Below, piece after piece: positions 8,099 through 15,999 of a stretch of 64,000 nt of DNA. The notes under the pieces are model-generated. The model was not told the origin of the DNA. It saw nothing but the letters and a program-made list of their open reading frames with translations, and made no database searches. Both the position numbers and the translations under genes were made by a program. Positions within the stretch are counted from its first letter, which is position 1. Each line of letters starts with the position of its first letter. The stretch comes from Streptomyces venezuelae ATCC 10712 (lineage in GTDB: Bacteria; Actinomycetota; Actinomycetes; Streptomycetales; Streptomycetaceae), in contig NZ_CP029197.1 of assembly GCF_008639165.1 (NCBI RefSeq), forward strand, positions 3,596,001 through 3,660,000, in the 5' to 3' direction.

Positions 8099-9343
8099 AT
8101 GGACGCGCCCACCCTCACCACCGCGTACGAGATCATCCGGCAGCCGCTCGGAGAGATCCTTCCCAGGGTCTCGGCGGCCCTCGCCCCGCTCGTCCCGCAC
8201 GTGGACGCGGCCGAACTCTCCACCCACTGCGCCCACTCGCCGTTCAAGGCACTCGGCGGTACGGAGCTGCTCACCGCATCCGAACTGGTGCCGCTGCTCG
8301 CGGCGGGCGTGCCCGGGAGCCCCTGGCAGGGCGTGGCGACGATCGGCGGCCGGGAGCGCGAGATCGTCGCCGTCACCAGCGACGCGACCCGGCGCGGGGC
8401 GGTCCTCGTGCTCGTACGGGAGGACGGCGCCGATCCGGTGGGCGAGGCCGAACTCGGCGTGGCCCAGGCCCTGTGGGACCTGGTGGCCGCGCACTTCGAC
8501 CGGTTCGCCACGGAGGCGCTGCCGGGCGCGCTCGCCCGCTCGCGGGCCGCCGCGGACACCCGCGCCCGGGTCATCTCGGAGCTGACCGCCACCCACGCGG
8601 CGGCGCTCTCCGGGGTCCTCGGGGTGCTGCGCAGCCGCGCCCTGGACGACACGACCGCCCGGGCCACCGCCACCGACCTGGCCGCCGCCGCGCTCATCGA
8701 GATGCGGGCCGCCCAGCGGCGTGACCGGGCGCTCGCGGAGGAGCCCGTGCAGGACGCGTTCGAGCGGCTCGCCGGCGAGCTGCGGCCCATGCTGCGGCAC
8801 AGCCAGATCCGGCTCGACCTGGGGGCGCCGGACTCGGACCGCTCGCTCGCGGCGGACGTGGCGCACAGCGCGCGGGCCATCGTCCGCGCACTGCTCCTGA
8901 TCGTGCTCGAACAGAAATCGGTCAGCCGGATCCACGTCGGCTGGCAGCTGACCGAGCACGAGCTGCGGGCCACGGTTCGGGACGACGGCGCGGGCGCGCT
9001 CGCCCCCTGCGACCTGGGCGCGGGCACGATCAAGGACCGGCTCGACGTGCTCGGCGGGCGGCTGGACATGGACGCGGTGCCCAGCTGGGGGACGACGATC
9101 ACGGCCGTGATCCCGCTGGCGACCCCGGACGCCCCGGCGGAGGCGGCCCACCCGCTGGCGGACCTCGGCGAGCGGGAGGTGGAGGTCCTGCGGCACCTGG
9201 CGCTCGGCCACCGCAACCGCCGGATCGCCGAGACGCTGCACATCAGCGAGTCGACGGTGAAGTTCCACGTGGCCAACATCCTGAACAAACTGGGCGTCGG
9301 CTCCCGCGGCGAGGCGGCGGCCCTGTTCCACGCGGCGGCGTAG
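8099..9343 (+). CDS. LuxR-type regulator with N-terminal sensor and HATPase-like domain
   Basis: A 414-residue protein. The last 65 residues are a GerE/LuxR helix-turn-helix (LGEREVEVLRHLALGHRNRRIAETLHISES split at the recognition helix, then TVKFHVANILNKLGV). Before it, residues about 255-345 look like a histidine-kinase-type ATPase fold: an N-box-like helix (RAIVRALLLIVLEQKS), VRDDGAGAL, then LDVLGGRLDMDAVPSWGTTITAVIPL resembling the G2 region. No phosphoacceptor H-box is visible (the equivalent helix reads RARVISELTATHAAAL). The N-terminal 150 residues resemble a GAF-like sensor region. It may be a one-component fusion derived from a NarL kinase-regulator pair. It is divergent from the oxidoreductase at 7954. 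Confidence 0.82.
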   Translation: MDAPTLTTAYEIIRQPLGEILPRVSAALAPLVPHVDAAELSTHCAHSPFKALGGTELLTASELVPLLAAGVPGSPWQGVATIGGREREIVAVTSDATRRGAVLVLVREDGADPVGEAELGVAQALWDLVAAHFDRFATEALPGALARSRAAADTRARVISELTATHAAALSGVLGVLRSRALDDTTARATATDLAAAALIEMRAAQRRDRALAEEPVQDAFERLAGELRPMLRHSQIRLDLGAPDSDRSLAADVAHSARAIVRALLLIVLEQKSVSRIHVGWQLTEHELRATVRDDGAGALAPCDLGAGTIKDRLDVLGGRLDMDAVPSWGTTITAVIPLATPDAPAEAAHPLADLGEREVEVLRHLALGHRNRRIAETLHISESTVKFHVANILNKLGVGSRGEAAALFHAAA

Positions 9344-9509
9344 CGGAGGCGGGGGGCGTACGCCGCCGGGGCGGGGGCGCGGCGGGCACGGACGCGGCAG
9401 CCGGGGCACCCACGGCGCGGAGACCGCAGGGCACCCGCAGGACCGGCGCGGCCACAGGACGCCCGCGGGCGCGGCGGCCGCCGGGCGTCCCGCCGCGTCA
9501 CCCCGCCGC

Positions 9510-9531
9510 TGTCAGTGGCGGGTGCCAGACT
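9510..9531 (+). promoter_or_regulatory. RecA-NDp/PafBC-like promoter
   Basis: TGTCAGTG (9510-9517), 8 nt, then CAGACT (9526-9531), ending 7 nt before the ATG at 9539. This matches the actinobacterial LexA-independent DNA-damage promoter (TTGTCRGTG-N8-TANNNT, recalled from the literature), except that the hexamer starts CA rather than TA. The transcript would be leaderless. Confidence 0.55.
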
Positions 9532-9538
9532 CGCACCC

Positions 9539-11230
9539 ATGAGCGAGAGGTGGGCGCTGGCGGCCGAGGCGGAGGGGGACGGAGCACTGCTCGTCCCCCT
9601 CGGCCCGGACGGGCTGCCCGCCGGTGACGTGCGGCGCGAGCCGGATCTGGTGGCGGCGGTACGGGCCAGACCCGAGGTGTCCCGCTGGGTGTGGCGGTCG
9701 ACGGCCGAGGTGTACCCCCGGCTGCTCGCCGCCGGCGTCCGCGTCGAGCGGTGCTACGACATCGAGGACGCCGAGCAGCTGCTCCTCGGGCACGAGGGGC
9801 GGCTCGGCGAGCCCCGTTCGGCCGCGGCGGCCTGGGCCCGCCTGCGGAACGCCCCGGTGCCGCCCGATCCGCCGCAGCGCACCGCCGAGCCCGGTTCGCA
9901 GGACTCGCTCTTCGAGCCGCGCCCCGTGGTGTCCGTGCCCTTCGACGGCCTCCTCACGGTGTACGCGGAGCAGCTGCGCCGCCACGACCGGGCGGAGCAC
10001 CCGGGCAGGATGCGACTCCTCACGGCCGCCGAGTCGGCGGGGATGCTGGTGGCCGCCGAGATGCACCGGGCGGGGCTGCCGTGGCGCGCGGACGTGCACC
10101 GGGACCTGCTGAACGAACTGCTCGGCGAGCGGTACGCGGGCGGGGGCGAGCCGCGCCGCCTCGCCGAGCTCGCGGACCAGGTGTCGGCCGCCTTCGGCCG
10201 CCGCGTCCGCCCGGACCTCCCCGCCGACGTGGTGAAGGCCTTCGCGCAGGCCGGGGTGCGGCTGAAGTCCACCCGCCGCTGGGAGCTGGCGGAGCTTGAC
10301 CACCCGGCGGTGGAGCCGCTCATCGCGTACAAGAAGCTGTATCGGATCTGGACGGCGCACGGCTGGTCGTGGCTGCAGGACTGGGTGCGGGACGGCCGGT
10401 TCCGCCCGGAGTACCTGCCGGGGGGCACGGTCAGCGGCCGCTGGACGACCAACGGCGGCGGGGCCCTGCAGATCCCGAAGGTGATCCGGCGCGCGGTGGT
10501 CGCGGACGACGGCTGGCGTCTGGTGGTGGCCGACGCCGACCAGATGGAGCCGCGGGTGCTGGCCGCGATCTCCCGCGACCCGGGCCTGATGGAGGTCGCG
10601 GGGCACCCGGACGACCTGTACACCCGGCTGTCGGACCGGGCGTTCTCCGGCGACCGCGACCACGCCAAGATCGCGCTCCTGGGCGCGATCTACGGGCAGA
10701 CCAGCGGCGACGGCCTGAAGAACCTGGCCGCGCTGCGGCGCCGCTTCCCGCGCGCGGTCGCGTATGTCGACGAGGCGGCGAAGGCGGGCGAGGAGGGCCG
10801 CCTCGTCCGGACCTGGCTGGGCAGAACGAGCCCCCGGGCGGTGGGCGCCGGCGAGGCCGAGGAGGCGGGGCTGCCGCAGGAGGGCGGCGAGCAGCCGGCG
10901 GAGGAAGGCGAGTTCGTCCCGGGCTACGCCTCGGGGAACGCACGGGCGCGCGGCCGGTTCACCCGTAACTTCGTGGTGCAGGGAAGCGCCGCCGACTGGG
11001 CGCTGCTGATGCTGGCGGCGCTGCGGCGGTCCCTCGCGGGGATGCGGGCGGAGCTGGTGTTCTTCCAGCACGACGAGGTGATCGTGCACTGCCCGGCGGA
11101 GGAGGCGGAGGCGGTCACGGCGGCGATCCGCGCGGCCGGGGACGAGGCGGGCCGGATCGCGTTCGGGGAGACACCGGTGCGGTTTCCGTTCACGACGGCG
11201 ACGGTGGAGCGGTACGCGGACGCGAAGTAG
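9539..11230 (+). CDS. compact family-A DNA polymerase (degenerate exonuclease domain)
   Basis: A 563-residue protein related to the polymerase part of DNA polymerase I. Motif A is DADQMEPRVLA with the metal-binding Asp, motif B is RDHAKIALLGAIYG, keeping the Arg, Lys and Tyr positions, and motif C is FFQHDEVIVH with the second catalytic Asp-Glu. There is no 5' nuclease domain. The N-terminal 180 residues replace the 3'-5' exonuclease domain but show no convincing DEDD set. The O-helix position equivalent to E. coli Phe762 is Leu. Annotation pipelines often call this family bifunctional 3'-5' exonuclease/DNA polymerase. A role in repair or translesion synthesis is inferred, supported by the damage-type promoter immediately upstream. 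Confidence 0.88.
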   Translation: MSERWALAAEAEGDGALLVPLGPDGLPAGDVRREPDLVAAVRARPEVSRWVWRSTAEVYPRLLAAGVRVERCYDIEDAEQLLLGHEGRLGEPRSAAAAWARLRNAPVPPDPPQRTAEPGSQDSLFEPRPVVSVPFDGLLTVYAEQLRRHDRAEHPGRMRLLTAAESAGMLVAAEMHRAGLPWRADVHRDLLNELLGERYAGGGEPRRLAELADQVSAAFGRRVRPDLPADVVKAFAQAGVRLKSTRRWELAELDHPAVEPLIAYKKLYRIWTAHGWSWLQDWVRDGRFRPEYLPGGTVSGRWTTNGGGALQIPKVIRRAVVADDGWRLVVADADQMEPRVLAAISRDPGLMEVAGHPDDLYTRLSDRAFSGDRDHAKIALLGAIYGQTSGDGLKNLAALRRRFPRAVAYVDEAAKAGEEGRLVRTWLGRTSPRAVGAGEAEEAGLPQEGGEQPAEEGEFVPGYASGNARARGRFTRNFVVQGSAADWALLMLAALRRSLAGMRAELVFFQHDEVIVHCPAEEAEAVTAAIRAAGDEAGRIAFGETPVRFPFTTATVERYADAK

Positions 11231-11256
11231 CCGCGGGGCGCGCGCGGGGCGCAGGC

Positions 11257-11286
11257 CGACGGGGCCCGCGCGCGCGAGCCCCGTCG
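11257..11286. terminator. bidirectional hairpin terminator
   Basis: A 9-bp stem (cgacggggc / gccccgtcg) with a GC-alternating loop lies between the convergent polymerase gene and the gene ending at 11342. Confidence 0.65.
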
Positions 11287-11341
11287 TCCCCTCACACCTT
11301 CATGCCCCTGCTGAAGCCGCAGCCGAGGCCCGTGTGGGGGC

Positions 11342-12649
11342 TTACCGCATCGGCACGTTCTGCCACTTGAGGCTCAGCGCGATGGCCTTCAGCTGCGCCA
11401 TCGTCAGCGCGGGCTCCGGGCGCGTCGCGGCCTCGTGCTGGGCGCCGGAGTTGAAGGCGGACACGACGACCCGGAAGCCCTCAGGGGTGATGGTGTCGAC
11501 GCTCCACCAGACGACACCGGCGCCGCCCTTCTCGCCGGGCTGCTGGGTCAGCTTGACCCTGCGGCCGTCGGGGAGCGTCGTGACGTCCCCGCTGCCGAAC
11601 AGCTCGTCGGCCACGTCGGACATGTCCGGCTGGACGTTGACCCCGACGAGGCTCTTGCCCTTGCCGTCGTCGACGACCATGTGCGCGTACCCGCTGTCCT
11701 GGTTCTTGTCGACGACCTTGAGGCCCTTCGGCAGGAGCGAGCGCAGGGTGGCCTGCATGGCGGGGCCGCTCGGCTCCGGGGGCAGTCCGGACGTGCCCGG
11801 GTCGACGGCCGGCTCCGTGTAGCGGGGCAGCTTCACGAGCAGCGGCCGCCAGTCACGGCTCGTGACGAGGGTCTTCAGCTGAGCGGGGCTGAACGGCGGG
11901 TTCTCGCGGGTGACCGGGGAACCCTTCTCGGCGGCGGCGTTGTACTCGCTCGCGTCGACGAGGAAGCCGTCCTTGGTGAGCAGGACCGCCCGCCAGTTCT
12001 TGGTCTCCTCGCGCTTGTCGGGGTACTCGTACCCCTGGAGGATCATGAGCCGGGAGCCGTTCGGCAGGTTCTGCTCGGTGCAGGAGTCGTAGGGGACGGC
12101 GACCTTGTCGGGGCAGTCGACCTGGTCCTCGCCCGCCTCCACGGCGCCGGCGCGGTAGAGGCCGACGGTGACGGCCGCCTTGCCGTGTCCGTCGTCGAAG
12201 ACGCCGGCGACGGACTGGCCGTTGCCGTCGAGGGAGTCGAACGCCCAGGTGCCCTGCGGGGTGTTCTTCTTGAGGACGGCCGCGATGTCCTTGACGGGGA
12301 TCTGCGGGACGTGGTCGCCCTTCTCCCCCAGGCCGGCCTTGGGGGTGGTGGAGCTGGCGGGGGTGGTGTTGGTGAGGGGCTTCGGGGGCGCCGCCACGGA
12401 GGCGTTCGCCGCGTCCCCGGCGGAGAGCAGCGAGCCGCCGTAGACCCCGCCGACGCCGACGGCGGCGAGCGCGAGGACGCCCCCGGTCACCGCGAGGCGG
12501 CGGCGGAGCAGCCGGCGGCGGCCGCGCTGGAGTCCGCCCGCGACCAGCTCGCGCCGGTCGCCGGCGGCGAAGCCGTCACCGGTGCGGCGCAGGACGGCAC
12601 CGAGCTCCTCCTCGAAGCGCTCGTGCTGGGAACCATCGTGCTGGGACAT
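11342..12649 (-). CDS. membrane-anchored protein, partner of the SigE-family sigma factor
   Basis: A 435-residue protein of unknown family. It has an N-terminal cytoplasmic segment of about 48 residues (MSQHDGSQHERFEEELGAVL...), a basic stretch (RGRRRLLRRR), one membrane helix (about residues 51-72), and a large extracytoplasmic domain starting with a Thr/Pro linker. The gene lies 90 bp downstream of the sigma gene on the same strand, so it is probably cotranscribed. The layout (short cytoplasmic part, one helix, outer domain) matches anti-sigma factors, but no HxxxCxxC zinc motif is visible. Anti-sigma function is therefore only a suggestion from context. ATG 12649 is the first in-frame start after the sigma gene. 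Confidence 0.75.
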   Translation of the reverse strand: MSQHDGSQHERFEEELGAVLRRTGDGFAAGDRRELVAGGLQRGRRRLLRRRLAVTGGVLALAAVGVGGVYGGSLLSAGDAANASVAAPPKPLTNTTPASSTTPKAGLGEKGDHVPQIPVKDIAAVLKKNTPQGTWAFDSLDGNGQSVAGVFDDGHGKAAVTVGLYRAGAVEAGEDQVDCPDKVAVPYDSCTEQNLPNGSRLMILQGYEYPDKREETKNWRAVLLTKDGFLVDASEYNAAAEKGSPVTRENPPFSPAQLKTLVTSRDWRPLLVKLPRYTEPAVDPGTSGLPPEPSGPAMQATLRSLLPKGLKVVDKNQDSGYAHMVVDDGKGKSLVGVNVQPDMSDVADELFGSGDVTTLPDGRRVKLTQQPGEKGGAGVVWWSVDTITPEGFRVVVSAFNSGAQHEAATRPEPALTMAQLKAIALSLKWQNVPMR

Positions 12650-12739
12650 GTCGAATTCACCGTCTCCGGTCGTTGGATGGCGAAAGCCTGGGGTGTGCGC
12701 AGAAACTGCGCGGGTGGAAGAGGGGGTGTGCCGCGGTGG

Positions 12740-13249
12740 TCAGCGCGCGGCGAACTCGGTGATGCTGCCGCCGAGCCGTTCCCGCAGCTTGGCGAGCGCC
12801 CGTACGGAGCGGGTGCGCACCGCGGCGGAGCTGACGTGCAGGGCGTCGGCGGTCTCCTCGATGCTGCGGTCCTCCCAGTACCGCAGCACCACGACCGCCC
12901 GGTCCTTGGGCGCGAGCCCGGCGAGTGCGTCGAGCAGCGCGATCCGGAGTGCCGGGTCCCCGATGTCGTCGGGCGCGCGGTCGGGCAGCTCGCCCAGGGG
13001 GCGCTCGGTGGCCGAGCGGCGCCGCTGGTGGCTGAGGAACGTGCGGACGAGCACGGTCTGGGCGTACGCGGCCGGGTTCCCGATCCTGGCCATGCGCCCC
13101 CACATGGCGTACATTCGGCCGAGTGTCTCCTGTGTGAGGTCCTCGGCAAGATGGGTGTCTCCGCTGGTCAGCAGGCACGCCGAGCGGAACAGCTGGCCGG
13201 TGCGTGCGGCGGCGAACTCCAGGAACTCGTCCGCGCGGGACTTTCTCAT
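12740..13249 (-). CDS. SigE-family (ECF) RNA polymerase sigma factor
   Basis: A 169-residue group 4 sigma factor of the actinobacterial SigE subfamily. Region 2 spans EFLEFAAARTGQLFRSACLL to AEDLTQETLGRMYAMW and continues in NPAAYAQTVLVRTFLSHQRR. Region 4 is in LAPKDRAVVVLRYWED and SIEETADALHVSSAAVRTRS. ATG 13249 has GGAGG with 6-nt spacing; eight extra upstream codons lack one. It is followed by the membrane protein at 11342-12649, its likely signalling partner. The regulon is unknown. Confidence 0.93.
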   Translation of the reverse strand: MRKSRADEFLEFAAARTGQLFRSACLLTSGDTHLAEDLTQETLGRMYAMWGRMARIGNPAAYAQTVLVRTFLSHQRRRSATERPLGELPDRAPDDIGDPALRIALLDALAGLAPKDRAVVVLRYWEDRSIEETADALHVSSAAVRTRSVRALAKLRERLGGSITEFAAR

Positions 13250-13423
13250 GTCCCTCCTCCCCCTGGCGGTCACATGGCGTGGTCGCCGTACACCTCATTG
13301 ACGCGGCGGGGGCGGGCAAATGTTTCAGCGGAATCCCCGGGAAATCCGGGGGGCGCGGCGGAAATCTTCGACGTCCTGCCGCCCGAAGCGTCCAAACAGG
13401 GAGGAATCGGGTAACCCTGGAGT

Positions 13424-13804
13424 ATGAACACTCTCAGCGCAGCCCAGAACCTGGCCGCGGGAGTCTGGCAGTCAGGCCTCGGACAGTTCATCGGCGGACT
13501 CGTCATCGTCGCCGTGCTGATCGCGGCGGTCTGGCTGGGCTTCCGGGTCCGTGACCGCGAGTCCAAGACGCCCGAGCCGGAGGAACAGCCGCAGCGTCCC
13601 GAGACCGACCGGCTCCCCGGCGAGATGTCCGAGTACCGCAGGCCGGCGGAGATGCCCCAGACGGACGGCGAGCACCGGCTCATGCCCTACCAGCTGAAGG
13701 ACAGGTCGGAGCCCTCGCCCGAGCCGCCGACCGAGGAGAAGCGCAAGTGGGGTGGCATCTCCAGCGGCGGCTTCGGCAGCGGGGGCACGGGCCACGGCGA
13801 CTGA
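13424..13804 (+). CDS. small membrane protein, DUF6479-like
   Basis: A 126-residue protein with a single N-terminal membrane helix (about residues 20-42, FIGGLVIVAVLIAAVWLGF), followed by a hydrophilic, Pro/Glu-rich cytoplasmic tail ending in a Gly/Ser-rich stretch (GGISSGGFGSGGTG). The match to DUF6479 is from memory of similar streptomycete proteins. TAACCC lies 9 nt before the ATG and no clear ribosome binding site is present, so the mRNA may be leaderless. A small hairpin (ccccgg-gaaat-ccgggg, 13335-13351) lies upstream. Function unknown. Confidence 0.75.
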   Translation: MNTLSAAQNLAAGVWQSGLGQFIGGLVIVAVLIAAVWLGFRVRDRESKTPEPEEQPQRPETDRLPGEMSEYRRPAEMPQTDGEHRLMPYQLKDRSEPSPEPPTEEKRKWGGISSGGFGSGGTGHGD

Positions 13805-13831
13805 GTCCCGGCCCGACGGAGGGCACGTCCC

Positions 13832-14587
13832 GTGGATGAGAACGCTGTCGCCGAAACCCTCCCGATGGCGTACCGCCTTCTCGGCAGCCGGGAGGAGGCC
13901 GAGGAGGCGGCCCGCGACGCCTCGGGCCGTCCGGACCCCACGGCGGCCGTCGCCCGCGCCTGCCTGGCCCGGCTCCGCTCCCGCGAGACCCACCGCGAAC
14001 ACCCCTGGGACCCGTGGGACCCCTGGGCCGCGGGCCAGGACCGCCGGGAAGGCACCGGGGAGGACCCCTTGGACGCGCTGACACCCCCGGAACGACTCGC
14101 GTACGTCCTGCACGACGAGTTCTCGGTGCCGTACGAGGAGATCGCCCCGGTGCTGGACCGCACCCCGGCGGCCACCCGCCAACTCGCGGGCCGCGCCCGC
14201 TACCGGCTGCGAGAGACCGAGGAGATGCCGACCCCGGACCTCCACCGCCAGCGGGCCGTCGTCGAGGCCTTCCTGACGGCCGCACGGAACGGCGACGCCG
14301 CCGCCCTCCACGACCTCCTCGACCCGGAAGTGGTGCTCCGCTCCGACGCCACGGCCGTACGCGAAGGCCTACCGCCCGCCCACGGCCCGGGCGCGGTCTC
14401 CGAGACCCTGGCCAACCGGGTGAGTACGGCGAGAAAAGCCCTGGTGGACGGCGCGGCCGGCCTGGCATGCCCCCCGGAGGGCGACCCGGAGACGGTCTTC
14501 ACCTTCACGGTCCTCGAGGACCACATCACCGCTGTAGACGCCCTGGCGGACAAGCCCCACCTGACCCGCCTGAACCTCCAGCTCTAG
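13832..14587 (+). CDS. SigJ-like ECF sigma factor with C-terminal SnoaL-like domain
   Basis: A 251-residue protein. A sigma region 4 is clear (LTPPERLAYVLHDEFSVPYE, then EIAPVLDRTPAATRQLAGRA). The C-terminal 110 residues (RQRAVVEAFLTAARNGDAAAL ... LDPEVVLRSDATAV) are the SnoaL/NTF2-like extension of ECF41/SigJ proteins. Region 2 is short and poorly conserved: between MAYRLLGSREEAEEAARDA and region 4 there is a Trp/Pro/Asp-rich linker (EHPWDPWDPWAAG). GTG 13832 has GGAGGG at 8-nt spacing. It may act as a regulator with weakened promoter binding. No COE-type oxidoreductase partner lies next to it. Confidence 0.8.
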   Translation: MDENAVAETLPMAYRLLGSREEAEEAARDASGRPDPTAAVARACLARLRSRETHREHPWDPWDPWAAGQDRREGTGEDPLDALTPPERLAYVLHDEFSVPYEEIAPVLDRTPAATRQLAGRARYRLRETEEMPTPDLHRQRAVVEAFLTAARNGDAAALHDLLDPEVVLRSDATAVREGLPPAHGPGAVSETLANRVSTARKALVDGAAGLACPPEGDPETVFTFTVLEDHITAVDALADKPHLTRLNLQL

Positions 14588-14603
14588 CCCCCCTAGGAGC
14601 ATG

Positions 14604-14639
14604 AAAAAGCCCCAGGTCACGGCGAGTGAGTCCTGGGGC
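14604..14639 (-). terminator. duplicated tRNA terminator (left copy)
   Basis: Minus-strand hairpin GCCCCAGG...CCTGGGGC followed by TTTTT, identical to the terminator of the intact tRNA-Thr gene. Here it lies behind an orphan tRNA half and downstream of the convergent 13832 gene. Confidence 0.85.
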
Positions 14640-14646
14640 TGATCCG

Positions 14647-14688
14647 AGCCGCCTTCGGGATTCGAACCCGAGACCTACGCATGACGAG
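14647..14688 (-). pseudogene. orphan 3' half of tRNA-Thr
   Basis: 42 nt matching the tRNA-Thr(CGT) gene from the anticodon loop to the discriminator base. It has the T-arm (TCGGGTTCGAATCCCGA) and the 3' acceptor strand but no D-arm or 5' acceptor strand, so it cannot give a tRNA. It marks the far end of the integrated element. Confidence 0.9.
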
Positions 14689-14751
14689 GGCCGCAAGATC
14701 ATCCCGGCTGGTGCCGAACGATGCCTCATCGAACTCGGCTACAGCCGCACC

Positions 14752-15096
14752 GCAAGGGCACTCGCCCGTATGTACGCCGCACTGATCGGCGAAGTCAACG
14801 GCGTGCGCCTGCTCGCCCCTGAGACCTTGGCCTCGGCGACAAGGGAACAGGCCAGCGGGAAGGACGAGGCGATGGTGACCCCGAGCCGATTCAGCACCGG
14901 CTACATGCTTCCCACCGAGGGCAACCTCATGACGGGCCCGAACGCCTTCGGCCACACCGGCCGCGGTGGCTCTCTCGACTTCGCCGACCCCGAGCACAGC
15001 ATCGCCTTCGGTTACGTGATGAACCGCATCATCAGCGGCTCCGACGACGTGCGTGCGACTTCGCTGACCGAGGCGGTCCGGAAGGCACTGACGTAA
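14752..15096 (+). pseudogene. C-terminal fragment of a serine beta-lactamase/esterase-like protein
   Basis: About 114 codons that read as the end of a class C beta-lactamase-like serine hydrolase: ARALARMYAALIGEVNGVRLL, then the KTG-like motif in FGHTGRGGSLDF and GYVMNRI. Full-length relatives have about 380 residues; the part with the catalytic SxxK and YxN is missing. The frame runs back through the att repeat, but that part is not coding. The break lies near 14745, just inside the element. Bases 14689-14751 are unassigned. Confidence 0.75.
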
Positions 15097-15301
15097 GCGA
15101 TCGCCCTCGGGGCCGGCGTCTCGCTCTGATCCTGAGGGATCAAGTGGTGGGCCAGGTAAGGGTCTTCCGGTCCAAGGTCTCCCGTGCTCAGACGGCCGGT
15201 TGTCATCGGTGGCGGCCGAAATTCGTCTTCCTCAATTCTTACTCAGAAGAAGGCTCCTTTCTCACGCATGTCCCGCGAACACGGTTACGGTCTCTACGCA
15301 C

Positions 15302-15329
15302 GGCCACCCCACTGACCTAACGGGTGGCC
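15302..15329. promoter_or_regulatory. inverted repeat upstream of the secreted-protein gene
   Basis: ggccaccc-N12-gggtggcc, centred about 42 bp before the ATG at 15358. It could be an operator or a leader hairpin. The rest of 15097-15301 shows no gene; it is visibly less GC-rich than the chromosome around it. Confidence 0.35.
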
Positions 15330-15357
15330 TCACAACCAGTCTTGACGTGGGGGAAGT

Positions 15358-15999
15358 ATGCGTTTCACAGCACGAGGGACTGTCGTCCCGGTGTTCGCTC
15401 TGGCTCTGCTGAGCAGCTTGGCTTCTCCGGCCCACGCGGCAAGCGGGGAACCGGATCCCATGGCCGTTCCTTCGGTGGAGGTCGTCGAGGAGGCCGCACC
15501 CGAGGATGACTCGTTGGCGCAGCTGCCGGAGACTTCGACCAACGCGGAGGCCGGCACGCAGGCGTGCGACAACCCTCGCCGTACGTGGATCGAGATCACC
15601 TCGAAGACCGGCATCCATATGCCCGCCAATTGGCGGGGGACATCCTTCAAGGACGGGCCGGGCGGCATCATGGTGGTCAAGGTGGAGAATTCGGGGACGA
15701 TCAAGCGAGAAGTCAGCGCGGGCGGGGAGGTGGAGGTCAGCGGCATCGTCGCCAAGGCCAAGGTCTCCATATCGGCCTCAATCGGCACCGAAGTCGGGGT
15801 CTCCGTGGGGCACGAATACCGCAGGAACGTGACCGCCGGAAAGTACGGGCATCTCCAGTACGGCTCCTGGGGTTACTCCGTGAAGTGGGCCAAGTACGAG
15901 ACCAGCGCGGATCGATGTGGCAAGAAGCTCATCAAGAGCGGAACCGCCAAGCTGCCTTCCTCCGAGGTTGGCTGGCGCTACTGGGAGACGAACTCATGA
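15358..15999 (+). CDS. secreted protein of unknown function (DUF6426-like)
   Basis: A 213-residue exported protein. The signal peptide is clear (basic start, hydrophobic VVPVFALALLSSLASPAHA, cleavage after AHA near residue 28). An acidic linker follows, then a domain with an alternating polar/hydrophobic stretch (EVEVSGIVAKAKVSISAS, IGTEVGVSVGHEY) and an aromatic C-terminus (YGSWGYSVKWAKY). Two cysteines (ACDNP and DRCGKK) could form a disulfide. GGGGGAAG lies just before the ATG. It resembles streptomycete proteins I remember as DUF6426, but this is not certain. It is coupled to the lipoprotein gene by an ATGA overlap. The alternating pattern suggests beta-hairpins. Confidence 0.75.
   Translation: MRFTARGTVVPVFALALLSSLASPAHAASGEPDPMAVPSVEVVEEAAPEDDSLAQLPETSTNAEAGTQACDNPRRTWIEITSKTGIHMPANWRGTSFKDGPGGIMVVKVENSGTIKREVSAGGEVEVSGIVAKAKVSISASIGTEVGVSVGHEYRRNVTAGKYGHLQYGSWGYSVKWAKYETSADRCGKKLIKSGTAKLPSSEVGWRYWETNS

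Larger units (their letters stand above)
14599..14688. repeat. left attachment-site repeat (att)
   Basis: Bases 14599-14682 are identical to 17221-17304 (84 bp). One mismatch follows (G here, T in the tRNA copy), then five more identical bases. Similarity stops at 14689. The repeat covers the tRNA 3' half up to the anticodon loop plus the downstream terminator. Confidence 0.92.

Noticed and set aside
11342..12649. Calling the sigma partner a zinc anti-sigma factor
   Set aside because: The HxxxCxxC motif is absent, and only position and topology support the idea.
14647..14688. A second tRNA gene at the left repeat
   Set aside because: Only the anticodon-loop-to-3' half is present; there is no D-arm or 5' acceptor strand, so it is an attachment-site remnant.
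15358..15999. Calling the secreted protein a pore-forming toxin
   Set aside because: The alternating strand pattern is suggestive, but there is no recognisable toxin-family motif, so function is left open.
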